From Fidelibacterota bacterium (lineage in GTDB: Bacteria; Pseudomonadota; Alphaproteobacteria; Rhodospirillales; Rhodospirillaceae), in NCBI GenBank assembly GCA_947472795.1, contig CANJBL010000012.1, positions 1 to 64,000 on the forward strand: DNA of 64,000 nt, read 5' to 3'. A model generated the notes under the pieces. That model made no database searches, was not told the DNA's origin, and worked only from the letters and a program-made list of their open reading frames with translations. This document shows positions 17,338 through 27,257 of this stretch, in pieces; positions within the stretch are counted from its first letter, which is position 1; each line of letters begins with the position of its first letter. The position numbers and the translations under genes are program-made.

Positions 17338-18606
17338 TTAGTCCATCCAGGACGGCAGCTGTTCCAGGGCCGTCATTTCCTCAAAGGTGGGACGGCGACG
17401 GATCACGCTGGATTTATCGCCCGAAACCATGACTTCCGGCACCAAAGGACGGGCGTTGTAGGTGGAGGACATGGCGGCGCCGTAGGCCCCGGCGGTCATG
17501 AAGGCCACCAGATCGCCGGCTTTCAGGGCCGGCAAGGGATATGCCTTGGCAAAACAATCGGTGGTTTCGCAGACCGGACCGACCACATCGACCGGCTCGA
17601 AGGTGGAACTGGTGGGCGCTTCCTGCACCGGAATGATCTCGTGCAGCGCACCGTACATGGCGGGGCGCACGAGGTCGTTCATGCCAGCATCGATGATGAC
17701 AAAGCGCCGCGTGGAGCTTTCCTTGATGGCGACAACGCGCGACACAAGGATGCCGGCGTTGCCGACAATGACGCGGCCCGGCTCGAAGGTGAACGAACAG
17801 CCGATATTGCCGAAGACGCGCTTGACCATCTCGCCGTAGGCGGCGGGACTGGGCGGGGCTGCGCCGCGGTGGTCGTAGGGCACACCGAGACCGCCGCCGA
17901 GATCGAGATGGCGGATATCGAGCCCATCGGCGCGCAGCATATGAATGAGATCGCGCACGCGCAGGAAGGCAGCCTCGAAAGGAGCCAGCGAGGTGATCTG
18001 CGAGCCGATGTGCACGGCGACGCCCGAGGGGTCGATGCCGGGAAGATCGCGCGCTTTACGATAAAGGGCGGGCGCCAGCGTCCATTCAATGCCGAATTTG
18101 TCTTCCTTGCGGCCCGTCGTGATTTTGTCGTGACCGCCGGAATCCACATCCGGGTTGACGCGCAGCGCAATGCGCGCTGTCTTGCCGAGCGTGGTTGCAA
18201 GACGGCTCAGGGTGACGAGTTCGGCTTCGGACTCGACGTTGATCTGGCCGACGCCGCAGTCCAGCGCGAGGCGCAGTTCGGCCTCTGTCTTGCCGACGCC
18301 CGAGAACACGATCTTCTCCGGTGCACAGCCCGCCTTCAATGCCAATTGCAACTCGCCGCCGGACACCACATCGCAACCGGCGCCTTGCTGCACCAAGCTG
18401 CGGATGACGGAAAGATTGGTATTGGCTTTCACCGCAAAGCAGACGGTGGCGTCCAGGCTGGCGAGCGCATCGGCGAAAACGCGAAAGTGGCGCGCGAGCG
18501 TGGCCTGCGAATAGCAATAGAACGGCGTGCCGACCTCATCGGCGAGGTGTGGCACGGGCACGCCTTCGGCGTGAAGAACGCCGTTGCAATAACTGAAGTG
18601 ATGCAT
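17338..18606 (-). CDS. lysA: Diaminopimelate decarboxylase
   Basis: A PLP enzyme converting meso-diaminopimelate to L-lysine. The 422-residue protein is a fold-III decarboxylase. Lys60 in CFAVKANTN holds PLP, the GGGLG loop (in LDLGGGLGVPYD) binds phosphate, and CETTDCFAK contributes the catalytic Cys from the other subunit. Start 18606 (MHHFSYCNG) matches relatives; the longer in-frame reading runs through the neighbouring lipoprotein gene. It lies downstream of argH and the LptM-like gene as an operon, the standard alphaproteobacterial order. Confidence 0.96.
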   Translation of the reverse strand: MHHFSYCNGVLHAEGVPVPHLADEVGTPFYCYSQATLARHFRVFADALASLDATVCFAVKANTNLSVIRSLVQQGAGCDVVSGGELQLALKAGCAPEKIVFSGVGKTEAELRLALDCGVGQINVESEAELVTLSRLATTLGKTARIALRVNPDVDSGGHDKITTGRKEDKFGIEWTLAPALYRKARDLPGIDPSGVAVHIGSQITSLAPFEAAFLRVRDLIHMLRADGLDIRHLDLGGGLGVPYDHRGAAPPSPAAYGEMVKRVFGNIGCSFTFEPGRVIVGNAGILVSRVVAIKESSTRRFVIIDAGMNDLVRPAMYGALHEIIPVQEAPTSSTFEPVDVVGPVCETTDCFAKAYPLPALKAGDLVAFMTAGAYGAAMSSTYNARPLVPEVMVSGDKSSVIRRRPTFEEMTALEQLPSWMD

Positions 18607-18631
18607 TGCGAGTCTCTGTCCTAAGCCTGCG

Positions 18632-18796
18632 CTATTGAGGCTGGGGTGGTTTGGGGTACTGCCGCGGATAGGTGGACCCTTGCGGCGGTGTGGGCCGCGC
18701 TTTCTTGCCGCACGCGGCAAGTCCGCTCGCGAGGAACAAGAGGGCCATGCACAGCAGGACCGGTCTGGCGACGTGCTTCATGATAATGCGCATCAT
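18632..18796 (-). CDS. Small LptM-like lipoprotein
   Basis: A 54-residue gene that is easily missed. ATG at 18796 overlaps the argH stop by ATGA. The product has a short basic start, a hydrophobic helix and the lipobox LAAC (Cys29), then [11 protein letters not shown] and a Pro/Gln-rich tail with YPRQYP. This is the alphaproteobacterial counterpart of the small lipoprotein between argH and lysA annotated LptM/YifL-like. E. coli LptM assists LptD maturation in the outer membrane; the same role here is inference from size, lipobox and position. Confidence 0.8.
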   Translation of the reverse strand: MMRIIMKHVARPVLLCMALLFLASGLAACGKKARPTPPQGSTYPRQYPKPPQPQ

Positions 18797-20187
18797 GGCG
18801 TTCTCTCGTCGAGAAAACGCTCGCGCGCGGCTTTCACCTGTGCGCGCACGTTGGCCGGGGCTGTGCCGCCAAAGCTAATGCGGCTGGCGGCGGAAGCTTC
18901 CGGCGTCAGCACGGTGAAAATGTCTTGGGTGATACGCGGTTCGACGGCTTGCATCTCGGCAAGGCTGAGGTCGGCGAGGTCGCACCCTTTGCCTTCGGCG
19001 ATTTTGACAATCTTGCCGGTGATGTGGTGTGACTCGCGGAAGGGAATGTTCAGCGCCTGCGTCACCCAGTCTGCGAGATCGGTGGCCGTGGTGAAGCCAG
19101 CAGCCGCGCTGGCGCGCATACGTTCCACATTGGGCTGCATGTCCACGACCATGCCGGCGGTGGCCGCGAGGCAAAGCTCCAGCGTATCGAAGGCGGCGAA
19201 GACGATCTCTTTGTCTTCCTGCATGTCCTTCGAGTAGGTCAGCGGCAAACCCTTCATGACCGTCAGCAGCGCGGTGAGCCCGCCAAACATGCGTCCCGTC
19301 TTACCGCGCACGAGTTCTGCGGCGTCGGGGTTGCGTTTCTGCGGCATCATGGAACTGCCGGTGGAGAAAGCGTCGGTAAAGCGGATGAACCCGAATTGCG
19401 CGCTGGACCAGTTCACCATTTCCTCGGCGAGGCGCGACATGTGCGTGGCGAGGATGGCGCCGGCGCAGAGGAAGTCGATGGCGAAGTCGCGGTCGGACAC
19501 AGCATCCATGGAGTTGGCCATGGGCCGGTCGAAATTGAGTTTCTCGGCCGTGAGGTGACGGTCGATGGGGAAGGACGTGCCAGCGAGAGCGCCCGCGCCC
19601 AGCGGTGATTCATTGAGGCGTTTGCGCGCGTCCGTCAGGCGGCTGCGGTCGCGCCCGAACATCTCCACATAAGCCAACAGATGATGGCCAAATGTGACGG
19701 GCTGAGCAGCTTGAAGATGCGTGAAGCCCGGCATGATGGTGTCGGCGTGGGCCTCGGCCTTGTCGATGAGCACGGACTGAAGCTTGCGCACTTCGTCGTC
19801 GACGGTTTCGATGGCGGCGCGTACCCACATGCGGAAATCGGTTGCGACCTGATCGTTGCGCGAGCGGGCCGTGTGCAGGCGCCCTGCGGGCGCGCCGATG
19901 AGGTCGGCGAGACGGCTTTCGATATTCATGTGCACGTCTTCGAGGGCGCGCTTGAACAGGAAGTTGCCGCTGGAGATCTCTTTCTCGATGCGGGTCAGGC
20001 CTTCCTGGATGGCGTTGCCGTCTTCCTTATTCACGATGCCTTGCGCAACCAACATCGTGCAGTGCGCGCGGCTGCCGTTCAGGTCCTGCTTGGCAAGACG
20101 CTGGTCAAATCCGACGGAGACGTTAATCTCCTCCATAATGGCGGCGGGGCCGGCGGAAAAACGTCCACCCCACATTTTGCTCGTCAT
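18793..20187 (-). CDS. argH: Argininosuccinate lyase
   Basis: The last step of arginine synthesis, cleaving argininosuccinate to arginine and fumarate. The 464-residue protein has the fumarase/aspartase superfamily signature [12 protein letters not shown], which carries the catalytic Ser loop, and [12 protein letters not shown] near residue 110. It is divergent from the TlpA gene with 80 bases between. It leads the argH-lipoprotein-lysA operon. Confidence 0.97.
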   Translation of the reverse strand: MTSKMWGGRFSAGPAAIMEEINVSVGFDQRLAKQDLNGSRAHCTMLVAQGIVNKEDGNAIQEGLTRIEKEISSGNFLFKRALEDVHMNIESRLADLIGAPAGRLHTARSRNDQVATDFRMWVRAAIETVDDEVRKLQSVLIDKAEAHADTIMPGFTHLQAAQPVTFGHHLLAYVEMFGRDRSRLTDARKRLNESPLGAGALAGTSFPIDRHLTAEKLNFDRPMANSMDAVSDRDFAIDFLCAGAILATHMSRLAEEMVNWSSAQFGFIRFTDAFSTGSSMMPQKRNPDAAELVRGKTGRMFGGLTALLTVMKGLPLTYSKDMQEDKEIVFAAFDTLELCLAATAGMVVDMQPNVERMRASAAAGFTTATDLADWVTQALNIPFRESHHITGKIVKIAEGKGCDLADLSLAEMQAVEPRITQDIFTVLTPEASAASRISFGGTAPANVRAQVKAARERFLDERTP

Positions 20188-20267
20188 GTGCTAACCTTAG
20201 CCAGAAATGGCGCTTACCAGGCCACTATATCACGCCACGCGAGCGTCGCCGTTAAAGGGAAGAGAAA

Positions 20268-20921
20268 ATGAGTGAGAAAAACCCTAAGTTTTTGGCCGCT
20301 CTCGGTATAGGCGCAGCGCTGATTATCATTGCCGGCGTGTACCTTGCAAGCGGTGGCAAGCAGGGGGCCCAGCCTGAACAGGCGGCGAAACCGGCCGAGC
20401 CCCCGGCGGTAGCCGCAGCACCCGCCGCCGATGCACCGGCCATGGCCAGCGCCAGCGATGCGGGCGCTTCCCCTTTCGCCTTCCATGAGGCGCCGGTGGA
20501 CCTGCCGGCCACGGTCTTCAAGGACGAAGCCGAGACCGAACTGACCCTGGCCAAGTTTGGCGGCAAAGTGATGGTGGTGAACTTCTGGGCGACCTGGTGC
20601 GCCCCGTGCGTAAAAGAAATGCCCACCCTGGATGCGCTGCAGGCCAAGATGGGCGGCGACGGCTTCCAGGTGCTGACCATCTCGCAAGACCGCGAAGGCG
20701 CCAAAGTGGCCAAGCCCTTTGTCGAGAAGAACCAGTGGAAGCACTTGCCGCTCTATGTGGAACCCATGGGCCGTTTCTCGAAGGATGCAAAACTGCTCGG
20801 CCTGCCCACCTCGCTCATCATCGACAAGACCGGCCATGAAGTGGCGCGTGTCGAAGGCGAACTGGATTGGAATTCGCCGGCGGTGGAAAGGGCCCTGCGC
20901 GAGCTGATGAATAAGAGCTAA
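20268..20921 (+). CDS. TlpA-family thiol:disulfide oxidoreductase
   Basis: A membrane-anchored periplasmic thioredoxin. The 217-residue protein has an N-terminal uncleaved helix (about 8-28), an Ala/Pro linker (about 30-75), and a TlpA/ResA-like domain with WCAPC (Cys111 and Cys114). In relatives it keeps cysteines of cytochrome c or CuA centres reduced. AAGGGAAGAG just before ATG is a good ribosome site. Gene order next to argH is conserved in alphaproteobacteria. The partner protein is not in the window. Confidence 0.9.
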   Translation: MSEKNPKFLAALGIGAALIIIAGVYLASGGKQGAQPEQAAKPAEPPAVAAAPAADAPAMASASDAGASPFAFHEAPVDLPATVFKDEAETELTLAKFGGKVMVVNFWATWCAPCVKEMPTLDALQAKMGGDGFQVLTISQDREGAKVAKPFVEKNQWKHLPLYVEPMGRFSKDAKLLGLPTSLIIDKTGHEVARVEGELDWNSPAVERALRELMNKS

Positions 20922-21580
20922 GCCGCGCCGCGCCGCAGAGAGAGCGGCACACCCTCACGTTCGAACCAGCGCCGCCACAGCAATGTGGCGGCCACCGCGA
21001 CATAGAGCCCGGCGGCGACGTCGCCGGCATAGTGCGCGCTGATGATGATGCGGCTTGCGCTGATCATCACGGCTACCAGTAAAAACACCGGCCGCAACGG
21101 CGGATAGATGAAGGACAGCGCCAACATGGCGGTCCAGATGGATTGCGTGTGGCCGGACGGGAAGCTGCAATCGGCAAGGTCGAGGCCGAAGGGATGAAAG
21201 CCCGTGGTGCCATCGCGGAACAAGAGGCGCGGGCGTTCGCGCCCCACCGCGAGCTTCACGGCATTCACGAATGTTCCTGACGAGGCCATGGTGACGATCA
21301 TGAAAACCCAGGCGCGGGCTTCGCGCGTGAAGGCGGTGGGGTTGGGAAGCCGCTTCTTGTGGCGGACGTAGGCGGTGATCAGGCCGATGACCGCCACCGG
21401 ATACCAGATGAAGCCGCTGGCGAAATTGGTGATGGTGTTGAAGAAGTGCATCCACCAGGTATCGCGGTAGTTCTCGAGCGTGAGGGCGAGCGGCACATCA
21501 ACCCACGTCATGAGGGCAGCGACGACAACCGCCGTGACCAGTGCGCCCAGCAAGAGCTGTCTGTTCAGCGTGTCGCTCAT
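20918..21580 (-). CDS. PAP2-family membrane phosphatase
   Basis: A 220-residue integral membrane protein with five or six helices. It carries the three-part PAP2 acid-phosphatase signature: KLAVGRERP (109-117), PSGH (141-144) and SRIIISAHYAGD (176-187). Such enzymes dephosphorylate lipid phosphates such as undecaprenyl diphosphate or phosphatidylglycerophosphate, or lipid A. It overlaps the upstream ArnT-like gene by ATGA, which hints at a shared lipid-carrier or lipid A role. Its end overlaps the convergent TlpA gene by four bases. Confidence 0.88.
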   Translation of the reverse strand: MSDTLNRQLLLGALVTAVVVAALMTWVDVPLALTLENYRDTWWMHFFNTITNFASGFIWYPVAVIGLITAYVRHKKRLPNPTAFTREARAWVFMIVTMASSGTFVNAVKLAVGRERPRLLFRDGTTGFHPFGLDLADCSFPSGHTQSIWTAMLALSFIYPPLRPVFLLVAVMISASRIIISAHYAGDVAAGLYVAVAATLLWRRWFEREGVPLSLRRGAA

Positions 21581-23205
21581 TGCGTGCCGAGAATCACAAG
21601 CCGGACAGGTTTGCCGCGCGAGTAGTTCGTGCCTTCCACGACGCCCAGTTCCTGCACGCGCTGACCCCTGTTCTCAAGCTTGGCTTTGATATTAGCAGAG
21701 ATGTCTGCGGGAACTACCGCTAAGGCGCCTGGACGTTGTGAGAGAAAATCGCCGGCTCCATTCTCGTCGGTCAACAGCGTATCGGTGCCGAGCAGAAAGA
21801 CGGCGGAGGGTTCGTGATAGCCGACCAACGCAATGGGCGGGAGTTTGCCATTTTGTAAAGAATGCTGCGCGGCAATGGCGGCGATACGCGGGCTGACGGC
21901 GAGATCGGTGAGGTTGGGTACGACAAGAGTCGTGAGGGAGACGCCGAGCAGACTCCCAGCGCCAACAAGGCCGATCAATGGGTTTGCTTTGCGTTGCATG
22001 AGTATGGCGAGTCCACCGAGGCCCAAGGCCAGTCCTGCGACGGCGGCGCCAAGGGGTGGTCCTCCGTAATGACCCGTGGCGTAGGCAACGCCTATCGCTA
22101 AGCCCGAACACACCACGGCCCAGAGCAAGAAATACAAAGTGCCCCAGAGAGTATTGAAAGTTCGGCGCAACGGTTCGTCTTTGAGAGAAAAGGCCCAAGC
22201 CGTCAGCAGCGCGAGCGCGGGATACAGCGGCAACGTGTAGTGCGGCAGCTTCGTCGGCACGAGTTCGAAAACGATCCAGGCGGGGATCAGCCAGGCGAGA
22301 CAGAAGCGCACCACAGGCTCGGCGCGGTGGCGCCAGGCGAGCACAAGAGCAAATGGCGCCAGATAAGACCAAGGCCAAAGGGTGGCGAGAGCAGTAACAA
22401 GGTAGGTCCCCGGCCAAGCGCCGTGACTTTCCTGCGCGCCGAGGAGCTTGGGCAGAAGATCCTGCTGAATGGAATCGGCGACAAAGCTGCTTTGATTGCT
22501 GGAGGAGATGGCCATCAGCCACGGCAGAACGACAACCAGCGTGAGTGCAATACCTGTGAGCGGGCGGAGAGTCTTGAGCCAAGTCCACCGGCGATCAGCT
22601 ACGCCAAGCGTGAGGATTGTACCGCCCACGACCAGCAGGATCACCGGACCCTTGATGAGAATGCCGATGCCAAGGCTGAACCAGAACAGTAGTGCGGTGA
22701 CGAGAGAGGGGCGCGTTGCGGTGTAGTGCTGCGCCAGCATCGCCATGCTGAGCGCGGTGCATCCGAGGAGCGCCGCATCAGTCTTGGCGATATGCGCCTC
22801 GATGATGGTCATCATGCTGGTGGCGAGGATGGCGCCGGCGGCAAGACCCGCTTCGCGATTGAACAGTCTTGTCCCGCACCAGCAGGTGGCCAGCACGGCA
22901 AGCCACGCCATGAGGACCGAGGGCAAGCGGTAAGGCCAGGCGACGGTCGGGTCCTGGCCGAAGATTTTAACGGATGTTGCCTGCATCCAATAAATGCCGG
23001 CGGGTTTCTTGTTGCGGGGTTCGTCCTGGAAACGGAGATGCACCCAGTCGCCGGATTCGAGCATCTGCTTGCTCGCCTGCATGAAGCGGGCTTCGTCGCG
23101 GTCGGTCGGCGGGATTGACGCGAGGCCTGGTAGAAAAAGCAGAGCGCAGAGCAGCGTCAGCAGCGCGAAAGGGCGTATGCCAGAGGTCGCGCTGCCGAAA
23201 ACCAA
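21577..23205 (-). CDS. ArnT-like glycosyltransferase (GT39/GT83 family)
   Basis: A polytopic inner-membrane transferase of 542 residues that uses a polyprenyl-phosphate sugar. Its first periplasmic loop has the acidic signature TDRDEARF (about 34-41) typical of the PMT/ArnT superfamily, followed by EPRNKKPAGIYWMQ, which is close to ArnT. About a dozen hydrophobic segments follow, then a C-terminal soluble domain. It is coupled by a 4-base overlap to a PAP2 phosphatase. The likely role is decoration of lipid A or another glycolipid; the donor sugar cannot be told. Confidence 0.85.
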   Translation of the reverse strand: MVFGSATSGIRPFALLTLLCALLFLPGLASIPPTDRDEARFMQASKQMLESGDWVHLRFQDEPRNKKPAGIYWMQATSVKIFGQDPTVAWPYRLPSVLMAWLAVLATCWCGTRLFNREAGLAAGAILATSMMTIIEAHIAKTDAALLGCTALSMAMLAQHYTATRPSLVTALLFWFSLGIGILIKGPVILLVVGGTILTLGVADRRWTWLKTLRPLTGIALTLVVVLPWLMAISSSNQSSFVADSIQQDLLPKLLGAQESHGAWPGTYLVTALATLWPWSYLAPFALVLAWRHRAEPVVRFCLAWLIPAWIVFELVPTKLPHYTLPLYPALALLTAWAFSLKDEPLRRTFNTLWGTLYFLLWAVVCSGLAIGVAYATGHYGGPPLGAAVAGLALGLGGLAILMQRKANPLIGLVGAGSLLGVSLTTLVVPNLTDLAVSPRIAAIAAQHSLQNGKLPPIALVGYHEPSAVFLLGTDTLLTDENGAGDFLSQRPGALAVVPADISANIKAKLENRGQRVQELGVVEGTNYSRGKPVRLVILGTQ

Positions 23206-23217
23206 AAGGATGCCTCT

Positions 23218-24126
23218 TTAGCGAGTTGGGACGGGCTCGGGTCCGCTGTAGTCGTAGAAGCCCTTGCCGGTCTTGCGGCCCAGCCAGCCGGCCTCGACAT
23301 ACTTAGCGAGCAGCGGGCAGGGACGGTATTTGGTGTCGGCAAGGCCGTCATGCAGTGTGGACATGATGGCAAGGCAGGTATCGAGGCCAATGAAATCGGC
23401 GAGCTCGAGCGGACCCATGGGATGGTTGGCGCCGAGCTTCATAGCGACGTCGATGGCGCGCACGGTGCCGACACCTTCATAGAGCGTGTAGATCGCTTCG
23501 TTGATCATCGGGATCAGGATGCGGTTAACGATGAAGGCCGGGAAATCTTCCGACGATACGGTGTTCTTGCCGAGTTTCTCGGCGAAGACGCGCACGGCGG
23601 AGAAGGTCGTTTCGTCGGTGGCGATGCCGCGAATAAGTTCGACCAGCTTCATGATCGGCACGGGATTCATGAAATGCAAACCCATGAAGCGTTCCGGACG
23701 GTCGGTGACGGCGGCAAGGCGCGTGATGGAGATGGAGGACGTATTGGAGCACAGCACCGCGTCCGCCTTCAGATGTTGGCAGAGCTCTCTGAAAATCTTT
23801 TTCTTCAGTTCTTCGTTCTCGGTAGCGGCTTCAATCACGACGTCGCGGTCGCCGAGGATCGCCATGGAACTGCCGGTCTTGATGCGGCTCATGGCGGCCT
23901 GCTTATCAGCCTCGCTGACGAAGCCCTTATTCACCTGACGGGTGATGTTCTTGTCGATATTGGCGAGGCTCTTCTTGAGCTGATCCTCATTCATGTCGGC
24001 GATGGTCACGTCGAAGCCGCCAAGCGCGCAAACATGTGCGATGCCGGTGCCCATCTGGCCGGCGCCGATAATGCCGACTTTGCTGATGGTGATAGGGGTC
24101 TTCGATGCGCGCGCTGCATCAGTCAT
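23218..24126 (-). CDS. 3-hydroxybutyryl-CoA dehydrogenase
   Basis: Interconverts 3-hydroxyacyl-CoA (probably 3-hydroxybutyryl-CoA) and the 3-oxo form with NAD(P). The 302-residue protein has a Rossmann GAGQMG (21-26), the catalytic His in [15 protein letters not shown], and the C-terminal helical domain with [16 protein letters not shown]. Start 24126 (MTDAARAS) fits family length; upstream in-frame residues do not. It lies 64 bases after etfA on the same strand, so the dehydrogenase and its electron-transfer flavoprotein appear to be one operon. Confidence 0.92.
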   Translation of the reverse strand: MTDAARASKTPITISKVGIIGAGQMGTGIAHVCALGGFDVTIADMNEDQLKKSLANIDKNITRQVNKGFVSEADKQAAMSRIKTGSSMAILGDRDVVIEAATENEELKKKIFRELCQHLKADAVLCSNTSSISITRLAAVTDRPERFMGLHFMNPVPIMKLVELIRGIATDETTFSAVRVFAEKLGKNTVSSEDFPAFIVNRILIPMINEAIYTLYEGVGTVRAIDVAMKLGANHPMGPLELADFIGLDTCLAIMSTLHDGLADTKYRPCPLLAKYVEAGWLGRKTGKGFYDYSGPEPVPTR

Positions 24127-24190
24127 GGTGATGTCCGCCTGAAACAATAATATGAACGGTGAAAGGTCTGGTGCGACGTAAAGTTCAACG

Positions 24191-25120
24191 TCACAGGGCT
24201 TTGGTGAGTTCCGGTACAACCGTGAAGAGATCGCCTACCAGCCCATAGTCGGCCACCTGGAAGATCGGCGCTTCCGGATCCTTGTTGATGGCCACGATGA
24301 CCTTGGAGTCCTTCATGCCCGCCAGATGCTGGATAGCGCCGGAAATGCCCACGGCGATGTAAAGCTCGGGGGCTACGATCTTGCCGGTCTGGCCAACCTG
24401 ATAGTCGTTGGGCACGAAGCCGGCATCGACCGCGGCGCGGGATGCGCCGACTCCTGCCCCGAGTTTATCGGCCAGCGCGTCGATGATCTTGAAGTTCTCG
24501 CCCGAGCCCATGCCACGGCCGCCGGACACGATAATACGCGCGGCGGTCAGTTCAGGGCGTTCGGACTTGGAGAGGGCCTGGCTCACGAAAGTGGAGAGGC
24601 CGGGATCGGCGGCGGCGGCGACATTCTCGACGGCAGCACTGCCGCCTTCGGCTTTGGCTTTATCGAATGTAGAGCCGCGCACGGTGATGACTTTCTTGGC
24701 GTCCTTGGACTGCACCGTGGCCAGCGCATTGCCAGCATAGATCGGGCGCACAAAAGTGTCGGCGGAGACGACAGCGGAGATGTCGGAAATCTGCGCGACG
24801 TCGAGCAGGGCGGCCACACGCGGCATGACATTCTTGCCACCTGTCGTGGCGGGCGCGATGAGGTGCGAATATTCCCCAGCCAAACCGACGATAAGCGCAG
24901 CCAGAGGTTCAGCGAGGCCGGTCGCGTATTGCGCGGCGTCGGCGACTTTCACTTTCGCAACGCCGGCGACTTTGGCAGCGGCCTCGGCGACCTTGGCGCA
25001 ATCTTTGCCGGCCACCAGGATGTGAACATCACCGCCGATCTGCTGCGCGGCACTGACGGCGCTGAGCGTGGCGGGCTTCAGCGAAACGTTGTCGTGTTCG
25101 GCGAGGACTAGCGCGCTCAT
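24191..25120 (-). CDS. etfA: Electron transfer flavoprotein alpha subunit
   Basis: The FAD-binding subunit that accepts electrons from acyl-CoA dehydrogenases. Of its 309 residues, the C-terminal FAD domain shows [12 protein letters not shown], then [11 protein letters not shown] and [19 protein letters not shown], as in ETF alpha. It starts in a 4-base overlap (ATGA) with etfB, so the subunits are translated together. Confidence 0.95.
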   Translation of the reverse strand: MSALVLAEHDNVSLKPATLSAVSAAQQIGGDVHILVAGKDCAKVAEAAAKVAGVAKVKVADAAQYATGLAEPLAALIVGLAGEYSHLIAPATTGGKNVMPRVAALLDVAQISDISAVVSADTFVRPIYAGNALATVQSKDAKKVITVRGSTFDKAKAEGGSAAVENVAAAADPGLSTFVSQALSKSERPELTAARIIVSGGRGMGSGENFKIIDALADKLGAGVGASRAAVDAGFVPNDYQVGQTGKIVAPELYIAVGISGAIQHLAGMKDSKVIVAINKDPEAPIFQVADYGLVGDLFTVVPELTKAL

Positions 25121-25869
25121 GCGATCACCTTTGCTTCGTTACGCAGTTTATCGACCAGGGCCGCCACATCGGCGACTTTTGCGCCGCCCTGGCGTTTGGC
25201 CGGCTCTTCGACTTTCAAGGTCACAAGACGCGGGGCGATATCGACGCCCAAAGAGTCCGGCGCGATGATGTCGATGGGCTTCTTCTTGGCCTTCATGATG
25301 TTGGGCAGCGACGCGTAGCGCGGCTCGTTGAGGCGAAGATCGGTGGTGACAATGGCGGGCAGCTTCAGGCTGACCGTCTCGAGGCCGCCGTCGATCTCGC
25401 GGGTGACAGCGATTTTGTCGGCTTCAAGGGCAACCTTGGAGGCGAACGTACCTTGCGGCCAGTTCAGCAGCGCGGCCAGCATTTGGCCGGTCTGGTTGGC
25501 GTCGTCGTCGATGGCCTGTTTGCCGAGCACGACAAGAGTGGGATTTTCCTTCGCGACAATCGCTTTCAAGATTTTGGCGACAGCCAGCGGCTGCACCTCG
25601 GCGTCGGTTTGCACGAGGATGCCGCGATCGGCACCCATGGCCAGCGCTGTGCGGATGGTTTCCTGGGCGGCGGTAGGGCCGATGCTGACGATGACCACTT
25701 CCGTGGCCTTGCCGGCTTCCTTCAGACGCACCGCTTCTTCGACGGCGATCTCGTCGAAGGGGTTCATGGACATTTTGACGTTGGCCAGCTCGACGCCGGT
25801 CTTATCCGCCTTGACGCGAACCTTAACGTTGAAGTCGATCACCCGCTTGATAGCGACGAGAATCTTCAT
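25117..25869 (-). CDS. etfB: Electron transfer flavoprotein beta subunit
   Basis: The AMP-binding partner of EtfA; 250 residues. Landmarks are the N-terminal [29 protein letters not shown], and the recognition-loop region [17 protein letters not shown]. It is the first gene of etfB-etfA-hbd, whose promoter region (25870-26030) carries two palindromes described separately. It supports beta-oxidation or branched-chain oxidation. Confidence 0.95.
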   Translation of the reverse strand: MKILVAIKRVIDFNVKVRVKADKTGVELANVKMSMNPFDEIAVEEAVRLKEAGKATEVVIVSIGPTAAQETIRTALAMGADRGILVQTDAEVQPLAVAKILKAIVAKENPTLVVLGKQAIDDDANQTGQMLAALLNWPQGTFASKVALEADKIAVTREIDGGLETVSLKLPAIVTTDLRLNEPRYASLPNIMKAKKKPIDIIAPDSLGVDIAPRLVTLKVEEPAKRQGGAKVADVAALVDKLRNEAKVIA

Positions 25870-25898
25870 GCGATGTCCTTAGCGTTTTGATATCCCGG

Positions 25899-25915
25899 CT
25901 GGAGCGATGCTCCAG
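25899..25915. promoter_or_regulatory. Palindrome in the etfB leader
   Basis: CTGGAGC-GAT-GCTCCAG is a perfect 7-bp inverted repeat, 30-46 bases upstream of the etfB start and downstream of the predicted promoter. It could be a repressor site or a leader hairpin. No known regulator is matched. Confidence 0.35.
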
Positions 25916-25974
25916 AGTGGCGCACTCCCGCGCCGTTTTTCCCCGGTACCGGTTTATCTGAAAACGGGGTCAAA

Positions 25975-26003
25975 CACCTAGTCCGACATCAGGGCCCTGT
26001 CAA
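25975..26003 (-). promoter_or_regulatory. Predicted etfB promoter
   Basis: On the minus strand TTGACA (25998-26003), a 17-base spacer and TAGGTG (25975-25980). The -35 is perfect, the -10 weak. It lies about 105 bases before the etfB start and directly downstream of the palindrome at 26011-26025. Confidence 0.45.
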
Positions 26004-26010
26004 GAATTTG

Positions 26011-26025
26011 TGTTGCACTGCAACA
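26011..26025. promoter_or_regulatory. Perfect TGC-type palindrome (possible PhaR site)
   Basis: TGTTGCA-C-TGCAACA, a 15-base perfect palindrome 7 bases upstream of the etfB -35 box. TGC-rich palindromes of this kind are bound by PhaR, the polyhydroxybutyrate regulator of alphaproteobacteria. The operon it faces includes a 3-hydroxybutyryl-CoA dehydrogenase. Binding is inference. The plus-strand remainder of the gap to lptG (26026-26144) shows no clear element. Confidence 0.45.
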
Positions 26026-26144
26026 TAATGCCCGGATCAGGCCCCATAGCATTCATTGAGGCGCGGCTTTATCGGCGGCTTGTTTGCACTATGCTGCGCT
26101 AGGCCCGGTCACCCTGCGCCCGGCACAAAGGTCTTCGTTTCTCC

Positions 26145-27251
26145 GTGACTCGTCTTCATCCGACGCTGGCATTTTATCTTGGGCGGCACTTCATCGTGTC
26201 GTTCTTCAGCCTGCTCGCAATCATCACCGCGTTGGTGCTGCTCTTCGACACCGTGGAACTCATGCGCCGTTCCGTCACCGCGGCCAGCATGGATTTCAGC
26301 ACGGTGTTCGGCATGGCGCTGTTGAAGCTGCCGCACACGGCGCAAGCGACGTTGCCCTTCGTGGTGATGCTGGCAATGATGTTCGTGCTGTTCCGTTTGT
26401 CGCGCAGCCATGAGCTGGTGGTGATCCGCTCGGCGGGCGTGTCGGTGTGGCAGTTTCTGGCGCCGCCTCTTGCACTGACGGCAATCTTCGGTCTCGTGAA
26501 CCTCGCCGTCGTCGATCCGGTGGCGGCGAGCATGTACGATTCCTACCAGCGCATGGATGAAAGCCTTATCCGCGGGCAGGACACGACGCTCAACATTGGC
26601 GAGAACGGGCTGTGGCTGCGCGAAGCCGCCAACAACGCGGCCACGGTGTTCTATGCCGCCAAGGTGCATCAGAATGAAGGCTCTCTCAGTCTCGGTAAGG
26701 TTTCCATCTTTCAGGCCGACGACAAAGAACACCTGACGCGGCGCTTTGAGGCGATCAGCGGCCAGTTGGTGGCGGGCGCTTTCAAGTTGGAGCAAGTGTG
26801 GGACATCGTGCCCGGAATGCCCGCAGTTTTTCGCGACACCTATACGCTGCCTACGTCAATCACTCTCGGCAAGATCCAAGACAGCTTCGCCGCACCTGAG
26901 ACCATGTCCTTCTGGGAGTTGCCGCAGTTCATCCGCTTCTCTGAGGCGTCGGGGTTCTCGGCGCTGCCACACCGGCTCTATTGGTATTCGCTGCTGGCCT
27001 CGCCGTGGTTACTTTGCGCCATGGTGCTGGTGGCGGCGGCCTTCAATATTACCGGCAGTGTACGTCTCGCCGGCTGGACGGGGCGCGGTGTCGCCGGGCT
27101 TGCCATGGGCTTCGTGCTCTATTTCTTCAGCCGCTTCCTCTACGCGCTGGGACTGTCGGCGACTCTGCCGCTGATCCTGGCCGCCTGGGCGCCCGCCGCC
27201 GTCTCTGGCATGCTGGGGCTTGCTTATCTGTTCCACCGCGAAGACGGCTAA
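26145..27251 (+). CDS. lptG: LPS export permease LptG
   Basis: Inner-membrane permease of the LptB2FG transporter, which extracts LPS for delivery to LptC/A/D. The 368-residue protein has the YjgP/YjgQ plan: helices near 15-35 and 60-80, RSHELVVIRSAGVSVWQF, a long periplasmic beta-jellyroll segment (about 125-270), then three C-terminal helices. LptG is favoured over LptF by the DTVELMRR and LKLPHTAQATLPF motifs. The start is GTG at 26145. lptF is not adjacent, although the two genes are usually paired. Confidence 0.82.
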   Translation: MTRLHPTLAFYLGRHFIVSFFSLLAIITALVLLFDTVELMRRSVTAASMDFSTVFGMALLKLPHTAQATLPFVVMLAMMFVLFRLSRSHELVVIRSAGVSVWQFLAPPLALTAIFGLVNLAVVDPVAASMYDSYQRMDESLIRGQDTTLNIGENGLWLREAANNAATVFYAAKVHQNEGSLSLGKVSIFQADDKEHLTRRFEAISGQLVAGAFKLEQVWDIVPGMPAVFRDTYTLPTSITLGKIQDSFAAPETMSFWELPQFIRFSEASGFSALPHRLYWYSLLASPWLLCAMVLVAAAFNITGSVRLAGWTGRGVAGLAMGFVLYFFSRFLYALGLSATLPLILAAWAPAAVSGMLGLAYLFHREDG

Positions 27252-27257
27252 AGCTTC

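Noticed and set aside
17320-18624. 434-codon plus-strand frame opposite lysA
   Set aside because: lysA motifs are complete on the minus strand; the opposite frame has only composition-driven residues.
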